64,000 nt of DNA from DSOS01 sp035286585 (lineage in GTDB: Bacteria; Chloroflexota; Anaerolineae; Anaerolineales; UBA4823): the NCBI GenBank assembly GCA_035286585.1, contig DATEDC010000195.1:1-64000 (forward strand), in the 5' to 3' direction. The notes under the pieces are model-generated. The model worked only from the letters and a program-made list of their open reading frames with translations. It was not told the DNA's origin and ran no database searches. This document shows, in pieces, positions 24,877 to 33,605 of this stretch; position 1 is the stretch's first letter, and each line of letters begins with the position of its first letter. Position numbers and translations under genes: made by a program.

Positions 24877-27336
24877 TCACTCTCCCGTAGGCACCCAGAT
24901 ATTCTTCACCTGGGTGGCTTCGTGCAGGAATTCGTGCCCGGCACCCTGGTACGGGTCGAGCCAATCGCGCTCGATGCCGTAACTGACCCAGGTGCGCTTC
25001 ATATTGGAGGCGGATTCGTACTCGACATGATAGCTGCCCTCGGCGCTGCCAAAATACCAGACGGCGTCCACATCCTCGTGCTGGATCAGGGTTTTCACCA
25101 GGTGATCGCGATCGCCAGTGACGATATTGACGACCCCCGGCGGCACATCGGAGGTGTCCAAAACCTGGTAGAAATCCGTCCCGCTGAGGGGATGCTTCTG
25201 GCTGGGGATGATCACAACCGTGTTGCCGCGAGCGATAGCCGGAGCCATCAGCGAGACGAATCCCAGAAGCGGGTATTCATCCGGGCAGGCAATGCCGATC
25301 ACGCCGATCGGCTCGTTTACCGCGACCGTAATCCCGCGCAGGGTGGTTTCCTGCAATGCGCCGCCGTATTTGTCGGCCCAGGCAGCCCAGGTAAACAGGC
25401 GCTCGATGGCGGCTTGGACTTCCAGTTGGGCGGACTTGTGCGAGCGCCCCGTCATGGCGGCAATCCGCTTGGCGAATTCGTCCTGGCGAGCATCCAAATT
25501 CTCAGCGATAAAATAGAGAACTTGAGCGCGGTTGTAGGCGTGGCGCATCGCCCAGCCCGGTTTGGCGGTGTGCGCAGCATGGGCGGCTTCAACCGCGTCG
25601 CGAATATCCTTGCGATTGCCGTCGCCGACCTGCCCGATCAGCACCCCGCGGGGTCCGTAAACAGCGCGGGTGTAATGCCCGTCCGGGCGCACCTGCTTGC
25701 CACCGATATACATTTTCGGTGTACGGTCAATCCGGGCAGACTTTCTTCCATCCATGCCATCATCCATGCCACCGCCTCCAGGAGGGGTGGGGCGGGCAGG
25801 TGTATAAGCGCCCCAGGAGGATTTCCGCTCGCTGGCGGCGTTCAGATCGAACTTCGGTCGTGGGCGTTCCTGCCAGGCAGTGCGCAAATATTCGAACAGA
25901 CCTTCTTTGCCCCCCTCGCGCCCGAAGCCGCTCTCGCGATAACCGCCAAAACCGGAGGCGCCGTCGAAGAGATTGGTGCAGTTGACCCACACTGAACCGG
26001 ATTTCAGTTTGCTGGCCACATCCAGGGCGAGGTTGATATTTTCGCTCCAGACGCTGGCAGCCAGGCCGTAGCGGGTGTTATTTGCCAGCTCGATAGCTTC
26101 CGACGGCGAGCGGAAGGTTAATGAAACCAGTATCGGCCCAAAAATCTCTTCCTGGACAGCCTCGGCTGCCGGTTCGAGATTGGTGATCAGGGTAGGTGGA
26201 TAGAAAATGCCGCGCTTGGGGAGATCGATATTCGGTTGGAAAACCTCACCGCCTTCACGGATGCCGATCTTGACCCAAGAGTCGATCGTATTCCATTGGG
26301 ATTGGTCCACGATCGCGCCCATGTCAATGCATTTGTCGAGCGGGTCGCCCACCCGCAGGTGCTCCATGCGTTTTTTGAGCTTGTTGAGGAAGCTCTCGGC
26401 GACGTTTTCCTGCACCAGCAAGCGCGACCCGGCGCAGCACACCTGACCCTGATTGAACCAGATCGCATCGACCACACCTTCCACCGCGCCATCCAGGTCG
26501 GCGTCTTCAAACACGACGAACGGAGACTTGCCGCCCAACTCGAGAGAAAGTTTTTTGCCCGACCCGGCGGTCTGACGGCGCAAGATGCGCCCAACCTCGG
26601 TCGAGCCGGTGAATGCGACCTTGTCGATATCTGCATGGGTGACGAGCATGGTGCCCGCCTGGCTGCTGCCAGTGATGATGTTCACCACGCCAGGGGGCAC
26701 GCCGGCTTCAGCCACGATCTCTGCAAAAAGCAAAGCAGACAGGCGCGTGTAGGAGGCAGGCTTGAGCACGATAGTATTTCCCATGGCAATTGCCGGGGCG
26801 ATTTTCCAGGCCAGCATCAGCAGGGGGAAATTCCAGGGGATGATCTGCCCCACCACACCAACCGGCTGGTAATCTCGCAGTTCGGTATCCATTAGCTGAG
26901 CCCAACCGGCGTAATAGTAAAAATGCCGGGCGAGCAGAGGCACGTCGATATCCCTTGATTCGCGGATCGGCTTGCCGTTATCCATCGATTCCAGCACGGC
27001 CAAAAGGCGGTGATGCTTCTGGACGTTGCGCGCAATGGCATACAAATAGCGGGCGCGCGCCTGTCCCGGAGTGTTGGCCCAGATATCCAGAGCCTGGCGA
27101 GCGGCAGCCACGGCTGCATCGACCTCTGCCTGGCCTGCCTGCACGGTGTCAGCCAGCTTCTCGCCGGTTGCCGGGTTGTAGCTGGGGTAGTATTTAGGTT
27201 CAAGCGGGGTCACCCACTGGTTGTTGATAAAGAGCCCGAACTTGCGCTGATGATCATCCAGCCAGGCTTCGGCCGCGGCGGGTGATTCAGGGGCGGGCCC
27301 ATAATCCAGGTGTTCGAAGGTCTGTAATACGCTCAT
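24877..27336 (-). CDS. Two-domain ALDH16-like aldehyde dehydrogenase
   Basis: Protein of 819 residues with two tandem aldehyde dehydrogenase domains. The first (about 30-500) is complete: N169 in IPWNF, FTGSTEVG, E266 in LELGGKSP and C300 in NQGQVCCAGS. After a linker with PTPPGGGGMDDGMDG, the second (about 545-819) has TRAVYGPRGVLIGQVGD and GVIGIACPDEYPLLGF but no catalytic Cys, and it ends early. This arrangement matches the ALDH16 family, in which the second domain is not catalytic. It probably oxidises acetaldehyde released by DeoC, whose gene lies 30 bp upstream on the same strand. GGAGCGAGAC precedes the ATG. Confidence 0.9.
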   Translation of the reverse strand: MSVLQTFEHLDYGPAPESPAAAEAWLDDHQRKFGLFINNQWVTPLEPKYYPSYNPATGEKLADTVQAGQAEVDAAVAAARQALDIWANTPGQARARYLYAIARNVQKHHRLLAVLESMDNGKPIRESRDIDVPLLARHFYYYAGWAQLMDTELRDYQPVGVVGQIIPWNFPLLMLAWKIAPAIAMGNTIVLKPASYTRLSALLFAEIVAEAGVPPGVVNIITGSSQAGTMLVTHADIDKVAFTGSTEVGRILRRQTAGSGKKLSLELGGKSPFVVFEDADLDGAVEGVVDAIWFNQGQVCCAGSRLLVQENVAESFLNKLKKRMEHLRVGDPLDKCIDMGAIVDQSQWNTIDSWVKIGIREGGEVFQPNIDLPKRGIFYPPTLITNLEPAAEAVQEEIFGPILVSLTFRSPSEAIELANNTRYGLAASVWSENINLALDVASKLKSGSVWVNCTNLFDGASGFGGYRESGFGREGGKEGLFEYLRTAWQERPRPKFDLNAASERKSSWGAYTPARPTPPGGGGMDDGMDGRKSARIDRTPKMYIGGKQVRPDGHYTRAVYGPRGVLIGQVGDGNRKDIRDAVEAAHAAHTAKPGWAMRHAYNRAQVLYFIAENLDARQDEFAKRIAAMTGRSHKSAQLEVQAAIERLFTWAAWADKYGGALQETTLRGITVAVNEPIGVIGIACPDEYPLLGFVSLMAPAIARGNTVVIIPSQKHPLSGTDFYQVLDTSDVPPGVVNIVTGDRDHLVKTLIQHEDVDAVWYFGSAEGSYHVEYESASNMKRTWVSYGIERDWLDPYQGAGHEFLHEATQVKNIWVPTGE

Positions 27337-27366
27337 GTCTCGCTCCGTTTGATCGCTCGTCCGATG

Positions 27367-28329
27367 TTAACCCATCGGCATATGATGGCGGGCGGCGTAT
27401 CGACCGGTGATGTAATGGTAGAGCTGGCGCTCCAGGTCGGTCAACAACCCGCTCGCTCCGATGCGTAACAGCTCCGGCATCTGCCAATCGGCCCCCAGCT
27501 CTTCTCTCATCAGAGCCTGCCAGGCCAGGACTTGCTTGGCATGGCTGATGCCCCCGGCTGGCTTGAAGCCGACCTTGCTGCCGGTGCGCTCCCAGAATTC
27601 GCGGATTGCACGGGCCATCACCAGGCCAAATTCCAGCGTGGCATTGACGGATTCCTTACCCGTCGAGGTCTTGATGAAATCCGAGCCAGCCATCATGGCC
27701 ACCAGGCTGGCCTGGTAAACTTGTTTGAGCGTTGCCAGATCGCCCGTTGCCAGGATGGTCTTCATGTGGGCAGCTTCGCCACATGTCTGGCGAAACTGGC
27801 GGATTTCATCGTAGAGAGCCTGCCAGTTGCCAGTTAAAACATGGGTGCGAGTGATGACGACATCGATCTCTTTTGCACCAGCCTCGATCGCTTGCTCGAT
27901 TTCAGCGATGCGTTGGGGCAGGGGCGTTTGTCCGGCTGGAAAACCCGTCGCCACCGAGGCTACCGGGATATCTGTGCCTCTGAGGGCTTCAACCGCGTCT
28001 CTCACCCGGCTGGGGTATACGCACACCGCGCCGACGTGGATAGTATGGTCGGAGATCTCCAAGGCAGTCAGAATGTCCGGTCGCACCGGCTGCCTTGCTT
28101 TGGCGCACAAACGCCTGATCCTGCCCGGAGTGTCATCGCCGGCGAGGGTGGTGAGGTCGATGCAGGTGACAGCGCGCAGCAGCCAGGCTGCCTGCCAGTC
28201 TTTTTTAATCGCCCGCCGGGTGGGTAAGGTGGCAACGCGCCGCTCCACCGCGCTGCGGTTGACACGCGCGCGCATCACCCAACCCAGATCGAGCGGTATC
28301 GTTTGGTTGCGGATATGTTTGGATGGCAT
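27367..28329 (-). CDS. deoC: Deoxyribose-phosphate aldolase
   Basis: DERA of 320 residues that splits 2-deoxyribose-5-phosphate into glyceraldehyde-3-phosphate and acetaldehyde. The Schiff-base lysine is K220 in SDFIKTSTGK; the second catalytic lysine is K256 in GFKPAGG, and the Asp in EIDVVI is D156. It is about 60-100 residues longer than E. coli DeoC at the N-terminus, as in many actinobacterial and Chloroflexota forms. The ATG at 28329 has GAGGAA upstream and is preferred to a GTG at 28389. It pairs with the aldehyde dehydrogenase gene. Confidence 0.95.
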   Translation of the reverse strand: MPSKHIRNQTIPLDLGWVMRARVNRSAVERRVATLPTRRAIKKDWQAAWLLRAVTCIDLTTLAGDDTPGRIRRLCAKARQPVRPDILTALEISDHTIHVGAVCVYPSRVRDAVEALRGTDIPVASVATGFPAGQTPLPQRIAEIEQAIEAGAKEIDVVITRTHVLTGNWQALYDEIRQFRQTCGEAAHMKTILATGDLATLKQVYQASLVAMMAGSDFIKTSTGKESVNATLEFGLVMARAIREFWERTGSKVGFKPAGGISHAKQVLAWQALMREELGADWQMPELLRIGASGLLTDLERQLYHYITGRYAARHHMPMG

Positions 28330-28531
28330 AGGAAGTTCCTCATTCAGGTGGTCGCACTCAGGATCAGCGCTATTGATACCTGCCAACACCTAAAATATAC
28401 CATAATGGACCTGTGGCAGATAAATTGGTTTGGCAATTTTGTATTATTTATTGTATGAATTTGTTGCGTCTGAATCATTAGAGATCAAGGTGCTTACAAA
28501 ATCATCATCTATCTTCTGGGGCATTTTAGCG

Positions 28532-28537
28532 TATAAT
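28532..28537 (+). promoter_or_regulatory. -10 box for the zinc-finger gene
   Basis: TATAAT, 13 bases before the ATG at 28551. This leaves only a few untranslated bases and no Shine-Dalgarno sequence, so the mRNA would be near-leaderless. No -35 consensus is seen. Confidence 0.5.
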
Positions 28538-28550
28538 TATACAAGCGAGT

Positions 28551-28835
28551 ATGGCCAGAAAACGCAATTACGATCCAGAAGCTTCAGGCATTCCCTGTCC
28601 CGAATGCCATACGGGTGTGCTGCATCTGCAGCGACTCACCTATTTCACCTGGCTGAACGCCGAGTTAATTTCAGTGCCGAATTTTCCAGCCTGGGTTTGC
28701 GACCTGTGCGGGCGGCGTGATTTCGATCCCCGGGCGAAAAAATGGCTGAACACACTGCTCATCGCAGACACCTCGAAAAGGTCCGGACAGCGCCGAAATT
28801 TCCCCTTCCAGGGAGATCGCATTCCACCGAATTGA
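28551..28835 (+). CDS. YgiT-type zinc-finger protein
   Basis: A 94-residue protein with CPECHTGVLHLQRLTYF and WVCDLCGRRDFDPRA, two CxxC pairs that form the YgiT/MqsA-type zinc finger. The MqsA family fuses this finger to a DNA-binding HTH, but no HTH is seen here, and no toxin gene is adjacent. It stands alone between deoC (divergent) and a convergent Nudix gene. Function unknown, perhaps nucleic acid or protein binding. Confidence 0.78.
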   Translation: MARKRNYDPEASGIPCPECHTGVLHLQRLTYFTWLNAELISVPNFPAWVCDLCGRRDFDPRAKKWLNTLLIADTSKRSGQRRNFPFQGDRIPPN

Positions 28836-28944
28836 GCCCTTGCGGGTAATCCAATCCGTCTCGGCTGGGGGGTCGTTGAACGTATAAGCCTGGGGATAAA
28901 AAAATTAATAATCCAGTTGCCCTGCACTCGGGGATCAGGTAGGA

Positions 28945-29478
28945 TCAGCCCGTATCCAGGCGATTTTTAGCCAACAGCAAGGCGGCTAGTGTTTTGGCGT
29001 CGTGAACCTCACCGCGTTCAGCCATGCGGTATGCCCGGTTAGCGGGGATGCGCTCCACGCGGATGTATTCATCCTCATCGCCCGGTAATGGGCTTGCCTG
29101 CAGCCGGCGAGCCAGGAAGACGTACAGGTATTCGCTTGTATAGCCGGGCGCCATGAAGAATTCGCCGATCAAGTCGAGATCCTGCGCAGACATACCGATC
29201 TCTTCACGGATCTCGCGCCGGGCGCAGCTCTCCGCAGATTCACCCGGTTCGATAACCCCGGCAGGTAATTCCATGATCCCTTTACCTGCGGCGTGGCGAT
29301 ACTGGTGGATGAACCAGATATCGCCGTTTTCATCCACAGGCACGATCAAGACCGCGGGTGGATGATCGACAATATCCAGGCGCACCAATCGTCCATCAGG
29401 CATTTGCACCTGATCCTGGCGCACGCTGAAGACGCGTCCCTGGTAAATTTGCTGGGTGGCAATCGTCTTAAAATCCAC
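28945..29478 (-). CDS. Nudix hydrolase, ADP-ribose pyrophosphatase-like
   Basis: Protein of 177 residues with a complete Nudix box starting at GVIEPGES and ending REIREEIG (GX5EX7REUXEEXGU). Upstream FIHQYRHAAGKGIMELPAG and downstream EFFMAPGYTSEYLYVFLA are typical of the NudF/ADP-ribose pyrophosphatase group, which hydrolyses ADP-ribose to AMP and ribose-5-phosphate. Substrate choice is inferred from these flanks. Confidence 0.93.
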   Translation of the reverse strand: MDFKTIATQQIYQGRVFSVRQDQVQMPDGRLVRLDIVDHPPAVLIVPVDENGDIWFIHQYRHAAGKGIMELPAGVIEPGESAESCARREIREEIGMSAQDLDLIGEFFMAPGYTSEYLYVFLARRLQASPLPGDEDEYIRVERIPANRAYRMAERGEVHDAKTLAALLLAKNRLDTG

Positions 29479-29526
29479 GGGCTTCTCCTTGATCGATTTC
29501 TATTCAACCAGGCTAAAGATACCACA

Positions 29527-29568
29527 AACCGGTTCGACCTCTCGGCAGTCGGCCGGATCGAACCGGTT
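29527..29568. repeat. Perfect 11-bp inverted repeat upstream of the Nudix gene
   Basis: AACCGGTTCGA (29527-29537) and TCGAACCGGTT (29558-29568) with a 20-base loop. The arms themselves contain the palindrome AACCGGTT. It lies about 50 bp before the Nudix start and after the LysM gene stop; no good T-tract follows. Confidence 0.5.
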
Positions 29569-29662
29569 GCAGTATTCGCCCTAATTCAGGCCTGACGAAT
29601 CAACGGGCAATCAGGGCAGGGAAGGCAAGTCTCGTGCGCGGATTTGATCCGAGCGAGCGCGT

Positions 29663-30343
29663 CTAGGGTATTCTCAGCACCTGGCCCGCCTCCAACCTGT
29701 ATGGAGCGCTCAGACCATTAGCGGCCGCCAGAGTGTTAGGGTCCAAATCGCCGAACTCACAGGCGATGGTGTAGATCGTGTCCCCAGCACCCACGGTATA
29801 GGTCTCGGGATGGGGTTTTAACGCCCGGGCGCCAGGGAATTTCCCTCCGGATTGGGGGATTCTCAGGACGGTGCCAGGCGAGTAATTGCCGCTGGCACTG
29901 AGCCCGCTCAAATTCAGCATCTCGATAGGATTGACATTGAACCTGCGGGCGATGCAGTAGGGATGTTCGCCTTTTTGCAAGGTGTAGGTGGAGGGAATGC
30001 CCGGGGTGGGCGTGGGATAGGATAACGCAGCAGAGGTGGGAGAGGCGACCACCGGGGCGGCGGTGGATACCGGCACGGGGCTGGCTTCGGCGCCCTGGGA
30101 GGCCGTGGTAGCCGTGGGTTGGGCCAGCGGCGCGCCACCCGACATGGCAATGGCTGTCTGGGTGGCAAAACTCTCAAGCTGACCCATCACGTCATCTGTG
30201 TCTCCTGGGAGCGGGAACTCCGCCGTTCCCGTGGTGGGAGTGGTTTCGCCGGTAGGAGCTTGCGAAGCCGGTCTTTCACATGCTGCCAGGCTGGTGATGA
30301 TTAAAATCATAATGAACAACACCAGGAAACTTTTAATTGACAT
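29663..30343 (-). CDS. Lipoprotein with two LysM domains
   Basis: A signal peptide with lipobox LAAC is followed by a Pro/Ser/Thr/Ala-rich region of about 100 residues. Two LysM domains follow: YTLQKGEHPYCIARRFNVNP..., and YTVGAGDTIYTIACEFGDLDP..., each ending VLRIP. LysM binds peptidoglycan or other N-acetylglucosamine polymers. The Cys pairs in the LysM repeats may form disulfides. The second ATG (30343) is chosen because it lies 7 bases after AGGAG; the first ATG touches the Shine-Dalgarno sequence. Confidence 0.88.
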   Translation of the reverse strand: MSIKSFLVLFIMILIITSLAACERPASQAPTGETTPTTGTAEFPLPGDTDDVMGQLESFATQTAIAMSGGAPLAQPTATTASQGAEASPVPVSTAAPVVASPTSAALSYPTPTPGIPSTYTLQKGEHPYCIARRFNVNPIEMLNLSGLSASGNYSPGTVLRIPQSGGKFPGARALKPHPETYTVGAGDTIYTIACEFGDLDPNTLAAANGLSAPYRLEAGQVLRIP

Positions 30344-30442
30344 TTTCATTCTCCTTGGTTATAGTCGCCTGTTGGTAGTTTATTCGCTTCGCCAGGACTA
30401 CCTGGCTTCAGATGCGTGGGTTGGCTCGCATGCATTGCAATG

Positions 30443-30471
30443 ATACTAGCACAATCTAGATAAAGCGTCAA
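30443..30471 (-). promoter_or_regulatory. Promoter for the LysM lipoprotein gene
   Basis: On the minus strand TTGACG (30471-30466), a 17-bp spacer and TAGTAT (30448-30443) preceded by TGC. The leader would be about 90 bases. Confidence 0.65.
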
Positions 30472-30530
30472 GCATATTGCATAATGGCTTGCAAGACGGC
30501 AAGGGGGGTGTTGCGGTTGAAAAAAGCCAA

Positions 30531-32618
30531 TCAATCCGCATCATCAGCGCTTTCAGTAAGACAAAAAACGTGCAGCTCGCCTGGACCGTGAACGCCGATA
30601 GTCAGCGTCATCTCGATATCTGCGGTGCGCGATGGGCCGCTCACCAGCACCGAGGACCGCGATGCGGTCACGGCAGGGCTCTTGAGAACCTCAGGCAGGC
30701 GGGGAAGGATATCATTGGCTCGCAGAACGACCATATGAATTTCGGGCAATAATGAGTGGGCGAGCGCTCTGCCGCGACCGGAGGTGATCAGCAGGCTGCC
30801 TGTCTCCGCTAACCCGGCGGATGCGCCGGTCAGACCAACCAAGATGGTCGGGTCGGGTTGATATTGGATCTCGATGTGGGCGTCGATCAAGCGCTGGATT
30901 AAGCCAGGGGGAAAATTATCCTCAGAACAGGCTGCAAGCCTGGCGACCCTGCGCCCCTGGAAGAATGCGATCAACCTCCCAGACAGGTCCTCCGCTGTGC
31001 ACAGGTGAAACTGGCCGCCTAGAGCGGTTAGCTCGTTTTGAAACCGGGTGATCAATGAGCTTTGTTTCATGGTCACAGATGGGGTAACGGAATCGTCGCT
31101 GGATCGGAGATGGGGTTGGGGGTGGTTTTTTGAGAGATAGGAGGCTGAGGCTGACTGCCCGTTGGGGCTTGAGCCGCTATTCGCGGCGGGGCGCTTCAGC
31201 CACCTAGCTCTGAATGAACTTTCTGCTGGTCGGGGGAAATCCCTGCTTTTTCCCCAACCGGTGAAGCCTGGCAAGCGCATCCATTGCGGAAAAAAGCGAG
31301 CCACCCAGCCGACAAATTTTTGCATCCGTGCAAACCTGACAGGCGAAGTGGCTAACCAGGTGTAGAGCATCACTCCCAGCAGGATGGATGTGGGTGGATT
31401 AGGGGGAATTGGTCTGTTTGGAGGGGCTTGAGTGGGCTCTGGCACCAGCCCGGCTCGAACGCGCAGCAGCAGGGTGGGGAGGTCAATCGCCACCGGGCAG
31501 ACTTCCCGGCAAGCCCCACACAGGCTGGAGAGGCGCGCCAGGTGACCAAAATCTTCCCGCCCAAATATCCCCGGTGAGACGATAGAGCCTATCGGACCGG
31601 GATACGGGCTGCTTTCGCCGCGTTGGCTCACATATGCGTGCCCGCCAATCTCCTGGAAGACGGGGCAGGCGTTGAGGCATGCGCCGCAGCGAATGCACAA
31701 CAACGCTTCAGCTAAAGGCGAGCGACGCATTGCCTGGCGCCCGTTATCCACCAGGATCAAATGCCGTTCTTCAGGTCCATCGTCGTCCAAGGGATGGCGC
31801 GGCCCATGGATCAGGCTTGTGTAAACGGTTATTTTTTGACCGGTAGCAGAACGTGGCAGCAGGTAGAGCATTAAGGCGAGGTCGTCGAGCGTTGGCACTA
31901 ACCGCTCAATGCCCATCAGGGCAATGTGCGTTTTGGGGAGGGTGGTCACCATGCGCCCGTTGCCTTCGTTGGTCACTAGGCACAGTGTGCCAGTCTCGGC
32001 CACGCCGAAATTTACTCCGGAAATGCCGATATCAGCGTCCAAAAACACCTGCCTCAACACCTGTCGCGCTGTCGCAGTGAGCGCGGCGACATCGCTGGTC
32101 TCAGGCGTGCCCAGCTTCTGGTGAAACGTCCGACCAACCTGGTCGCGCTGTAAATGAACAGCCGGGGCGATTATGTGGGAAGGTCGTTCTCCACGCAACT
32201 GGACGATATACTCGCCAAGATCTGTCTCCACCACCTGGATGCCCCGGGATAGCAGCGCCTGATTGAGGTCAATTTCTTCGCTGACCATCGATTTCGATTT
32301 TGCCACCAGCTTTGCCCCTTTACGCGCAGCGATATCCAGGACAATCTGGGCGGCATCGCCCGCTCCATGGGCCCAATGCAGCCTGACGCCATTCGCCTGC
32401 AGGCGTCCAGTGAATTGCTCGAGATAATGGTCCAGATCGGCGATCACCCGCGAGCGCATCTGGTGGGCGCGCTGACGCATGACTTCCCAGGGTTCCGGCA
32501 GGGAGGCGTAAGCCCCCAGATGGGCTTCCCGGCTGCGACTGGCGTTGAGATCTAGCGCCGCCTGGAGAGCGGGATTGTCGAGGGCTGCCTGGATGCGTTT
32601 ATAAATGAGATCGGCCAT
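30531..32618 (-). CDS. LutB-LutC fusion, lactate utilisation iron-sulfur protein
   Basis: Protein of 695 residues. Residues 1 to about 300 form a LUD domain (LVAKSKSMVSEEIDL, GVNFGVAETGTL). Two Cys clusters follow, CIRCGACLNACP and CGACREVCP, which ligate 4Fe-4S clusters as in LutB. After a Pro-rich linker a second LUD domain (ILVGLTGASAGLAETGSLLI) is clearly LutC-like. In most bacteria LutB and LutC are separate; here they are one chain. With LutA it should oxidise L-lactate in the cytoplasm. The gene starts 39 bp after lutA ends. Confidence 0.9.
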   Translation of the reverse strand: MADLIYKRIQAALDNPALQAALDLNASRSREAHLGAYASLPEPWEVMRQRAHQMRSRVIADLDHYLEQFTGRLQANGVRLHWAHGAGDAAQIVLDIAARKGAKLVAKSKSMVSEEIDLNQALLSRGIQVVETDLGEYIVQLRGERPSHIIAPAVHLQRDQVGRTFHQKLGTPETSDVAALTATARQVLRQVFLDADIGISGVNFGVAETGTLCLVTNEGNGRMVTTLPKTHIALMGIERLVPTLDDLALMLYLLPRSATGQKITVYTSLIHGPRHPLDDDGPEERHLILVDNGRQAMRRSPLAEALLCIRCGACLNACPVFQEIGGHAYVSQRGESSPYPGPIGSIVSPGIFGREDFGHLARLSSLCGACREVCPVAIDLPTLLLRVRAGLVPEPTQAPPNRPIPPNPPTSILLGVMLYTWLATSPVRFARMQKFVGWVARFFPQWMRLPGFTGWGKSRDFPRPAESSFRARWLKRPAANSGSSPNGQSASASYLSKNHPQPHLRSSDDSVTPSVTMKQSSLITRFQNELTALGGQFHLCTAEDLSGRLIAFFQGRRVARLAACSEDNFPPGLIQRLIDAHIEIQYQPDPTILVGLTGASAGLAETGSLLITSGRGRALAHSLLPEIHMVVLRANDILPRLPEVLKSPAVTASRSSVLVSGPSRTADIEMTLTIGVHGPGELHVFCLTESADDAD

Positions 32619-32657
32619 GAGCGTGAAGGGTCTAAGTAGGCTGGATCGGCATACAGA

Positions 32658-33431
32658 TCATTTCAGGTGGATGTGGAAATCGATCAGCTCAGGGTTTTTT
32701 TTTCCACTGGAGGCTAGAATGTGGGCGATGTGGACTGCCCTGCTCGGTTGACCCTGCCGGTGTAAGCCCCCGTTGATATGGGTGACGCAGCCCAGGTCGC
32801 AAGATACGACCAGGTCTGCGCCGCTGTCTTGAATATTGAGAATCTTGCGCTGGAGCATAGCAGCGGATATTTCCGGGTATTCTAGCGAAAAAAGACCGCC
32901 AAAGCCGCAGCACTCCTGCGCGCCGGTCAGTTCGATGAGTTCGGCATCCTGGATAGAGGCGAGCAGATCCCTTGGCTGGCGGTCCACACCCAGATCCCGC
33001 AGCAGGTGGCAAGAGGCATGGTAGGCGAGCTTACCGGTGTAGCTGGCGTGTACATCGCTCACACCGAGAATATCCACAAGGTACTCAGTGAATTCGTAAG
33101 CGCGGTCCGCCAGTTTTTCCGCTCTCACCAGCCAGGCACGATCTTCGCGAAAAAGTTCCCGATAGCCATGGCGGAGCATAGCCGCGCACGAGCCCGAGGG
33201 GATAACGAGCGGAGCCGCCGATTTTTCAAATACCCGGATAGTATGCTCTGCCATCCGGCGCGCCTGGGAACGCATCCCGGCGTTAAAGGCGGGCTGTCCA
33301 CAGCAAGTCTGCTCGCTGGGGAATTCAACCTTCAGGCCGATTTTACCCAATACCTGCAGGACTGCTTCCCCCGTTTCGGGGTAAAGTACATCCAGCAAGC
33401 AGGTAACCATGAGCTGCACGGTTTGGTTCAT
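32658..33431 (-). CDS. lutA: LutA-type (Fe-S)-binding oxidoreductase subunit
   Basis: Protein of 257 residues with two CCG domains: EQTCCGQPAFNAG and GAQECCGFGGLF, plus PSGSCAAML and YHASCHLLRDLG. These Cys-rich repeats are typical of LutA/GlpC-like subunits and hold unusual Fe-S clusters. It is the first gene of the pair with the LutB-LutC fusion. The ATG has no clear Shine-Dalgarno sequence. Confidence 0.92.
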   Translation of the reverse strand: MNQTVQLMVTCLLDVLYPETGEAVLQVLGKIGLKVEFPSEQTCCGQPAFNAGMRSQARRMAEHTIRVFEKSAAPLVIPSGSCAAMLRHGYRELFREDRAWLVRAEKLADRAYEFTEYLVDILGVSDVHASYTGKLAYHASCHLLRDLGVDRQPRDLLASIQDAELIELTGAQECCGFGGLFSLEYPEISAAMLQRKILNIQDSGADLVVSCDLGCVTHINGGLHRQGQPSRAVHIAHILASSGKKNPELIDFHIHLK

Positions 33432-33503
33432 ATAACGCTACGCTGTGAACTCTCCCCGGTATTGTAACCCTGGGGTAGAGACATGGCAAGTGGGCTTGAT
33501 TTA

Positions 33504-33556
33504 GGGGAGATTATCTGTGGTAAGATTCTCCCCGGTTTACCATCGGGGCGAACCCC
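33504..33556 (+). promoter_or_regulatory. Leader with alternating G4/C4 blocks upstream of glgP
   Basis: GGGGAGA (33504-33510) can pair with TCTCCCC (33527-33533). CCCCG (33530-33534) can pair with CGGGG (33544-33548), and GGGG (33545-33548) with CCCC (33553-33556) around CGAA. These pairings exclude each other in part, as in an attenuator. Confidence 0.35.
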
Positions 33557-33605
33557 TGTTCCCGTTGAGGGTTCAAATTCATTCCTATGATGAGAAGGAT
33601 GTTGC

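Noticed and set aside
24922..25995. 357-codon plus-strand frame opposite the aldehyde dehydrogenase gene
   Set aside because: It is fully antisense to a well-supported gene, has no recognisable domain and no ribosome-binding site.
28551..28835. Complete toxin-antitoxin pair of the MqsRA type
   Set aside because: Only the zinc-finger part is present; there is no HTH domain and no adjacent toxin gene.
33557..33600. GGTTCAAATTC resembling a tRNA T-loop
   Set aside because: No D-arm, anticodon arm or paired acceptor stem could be placed around it.
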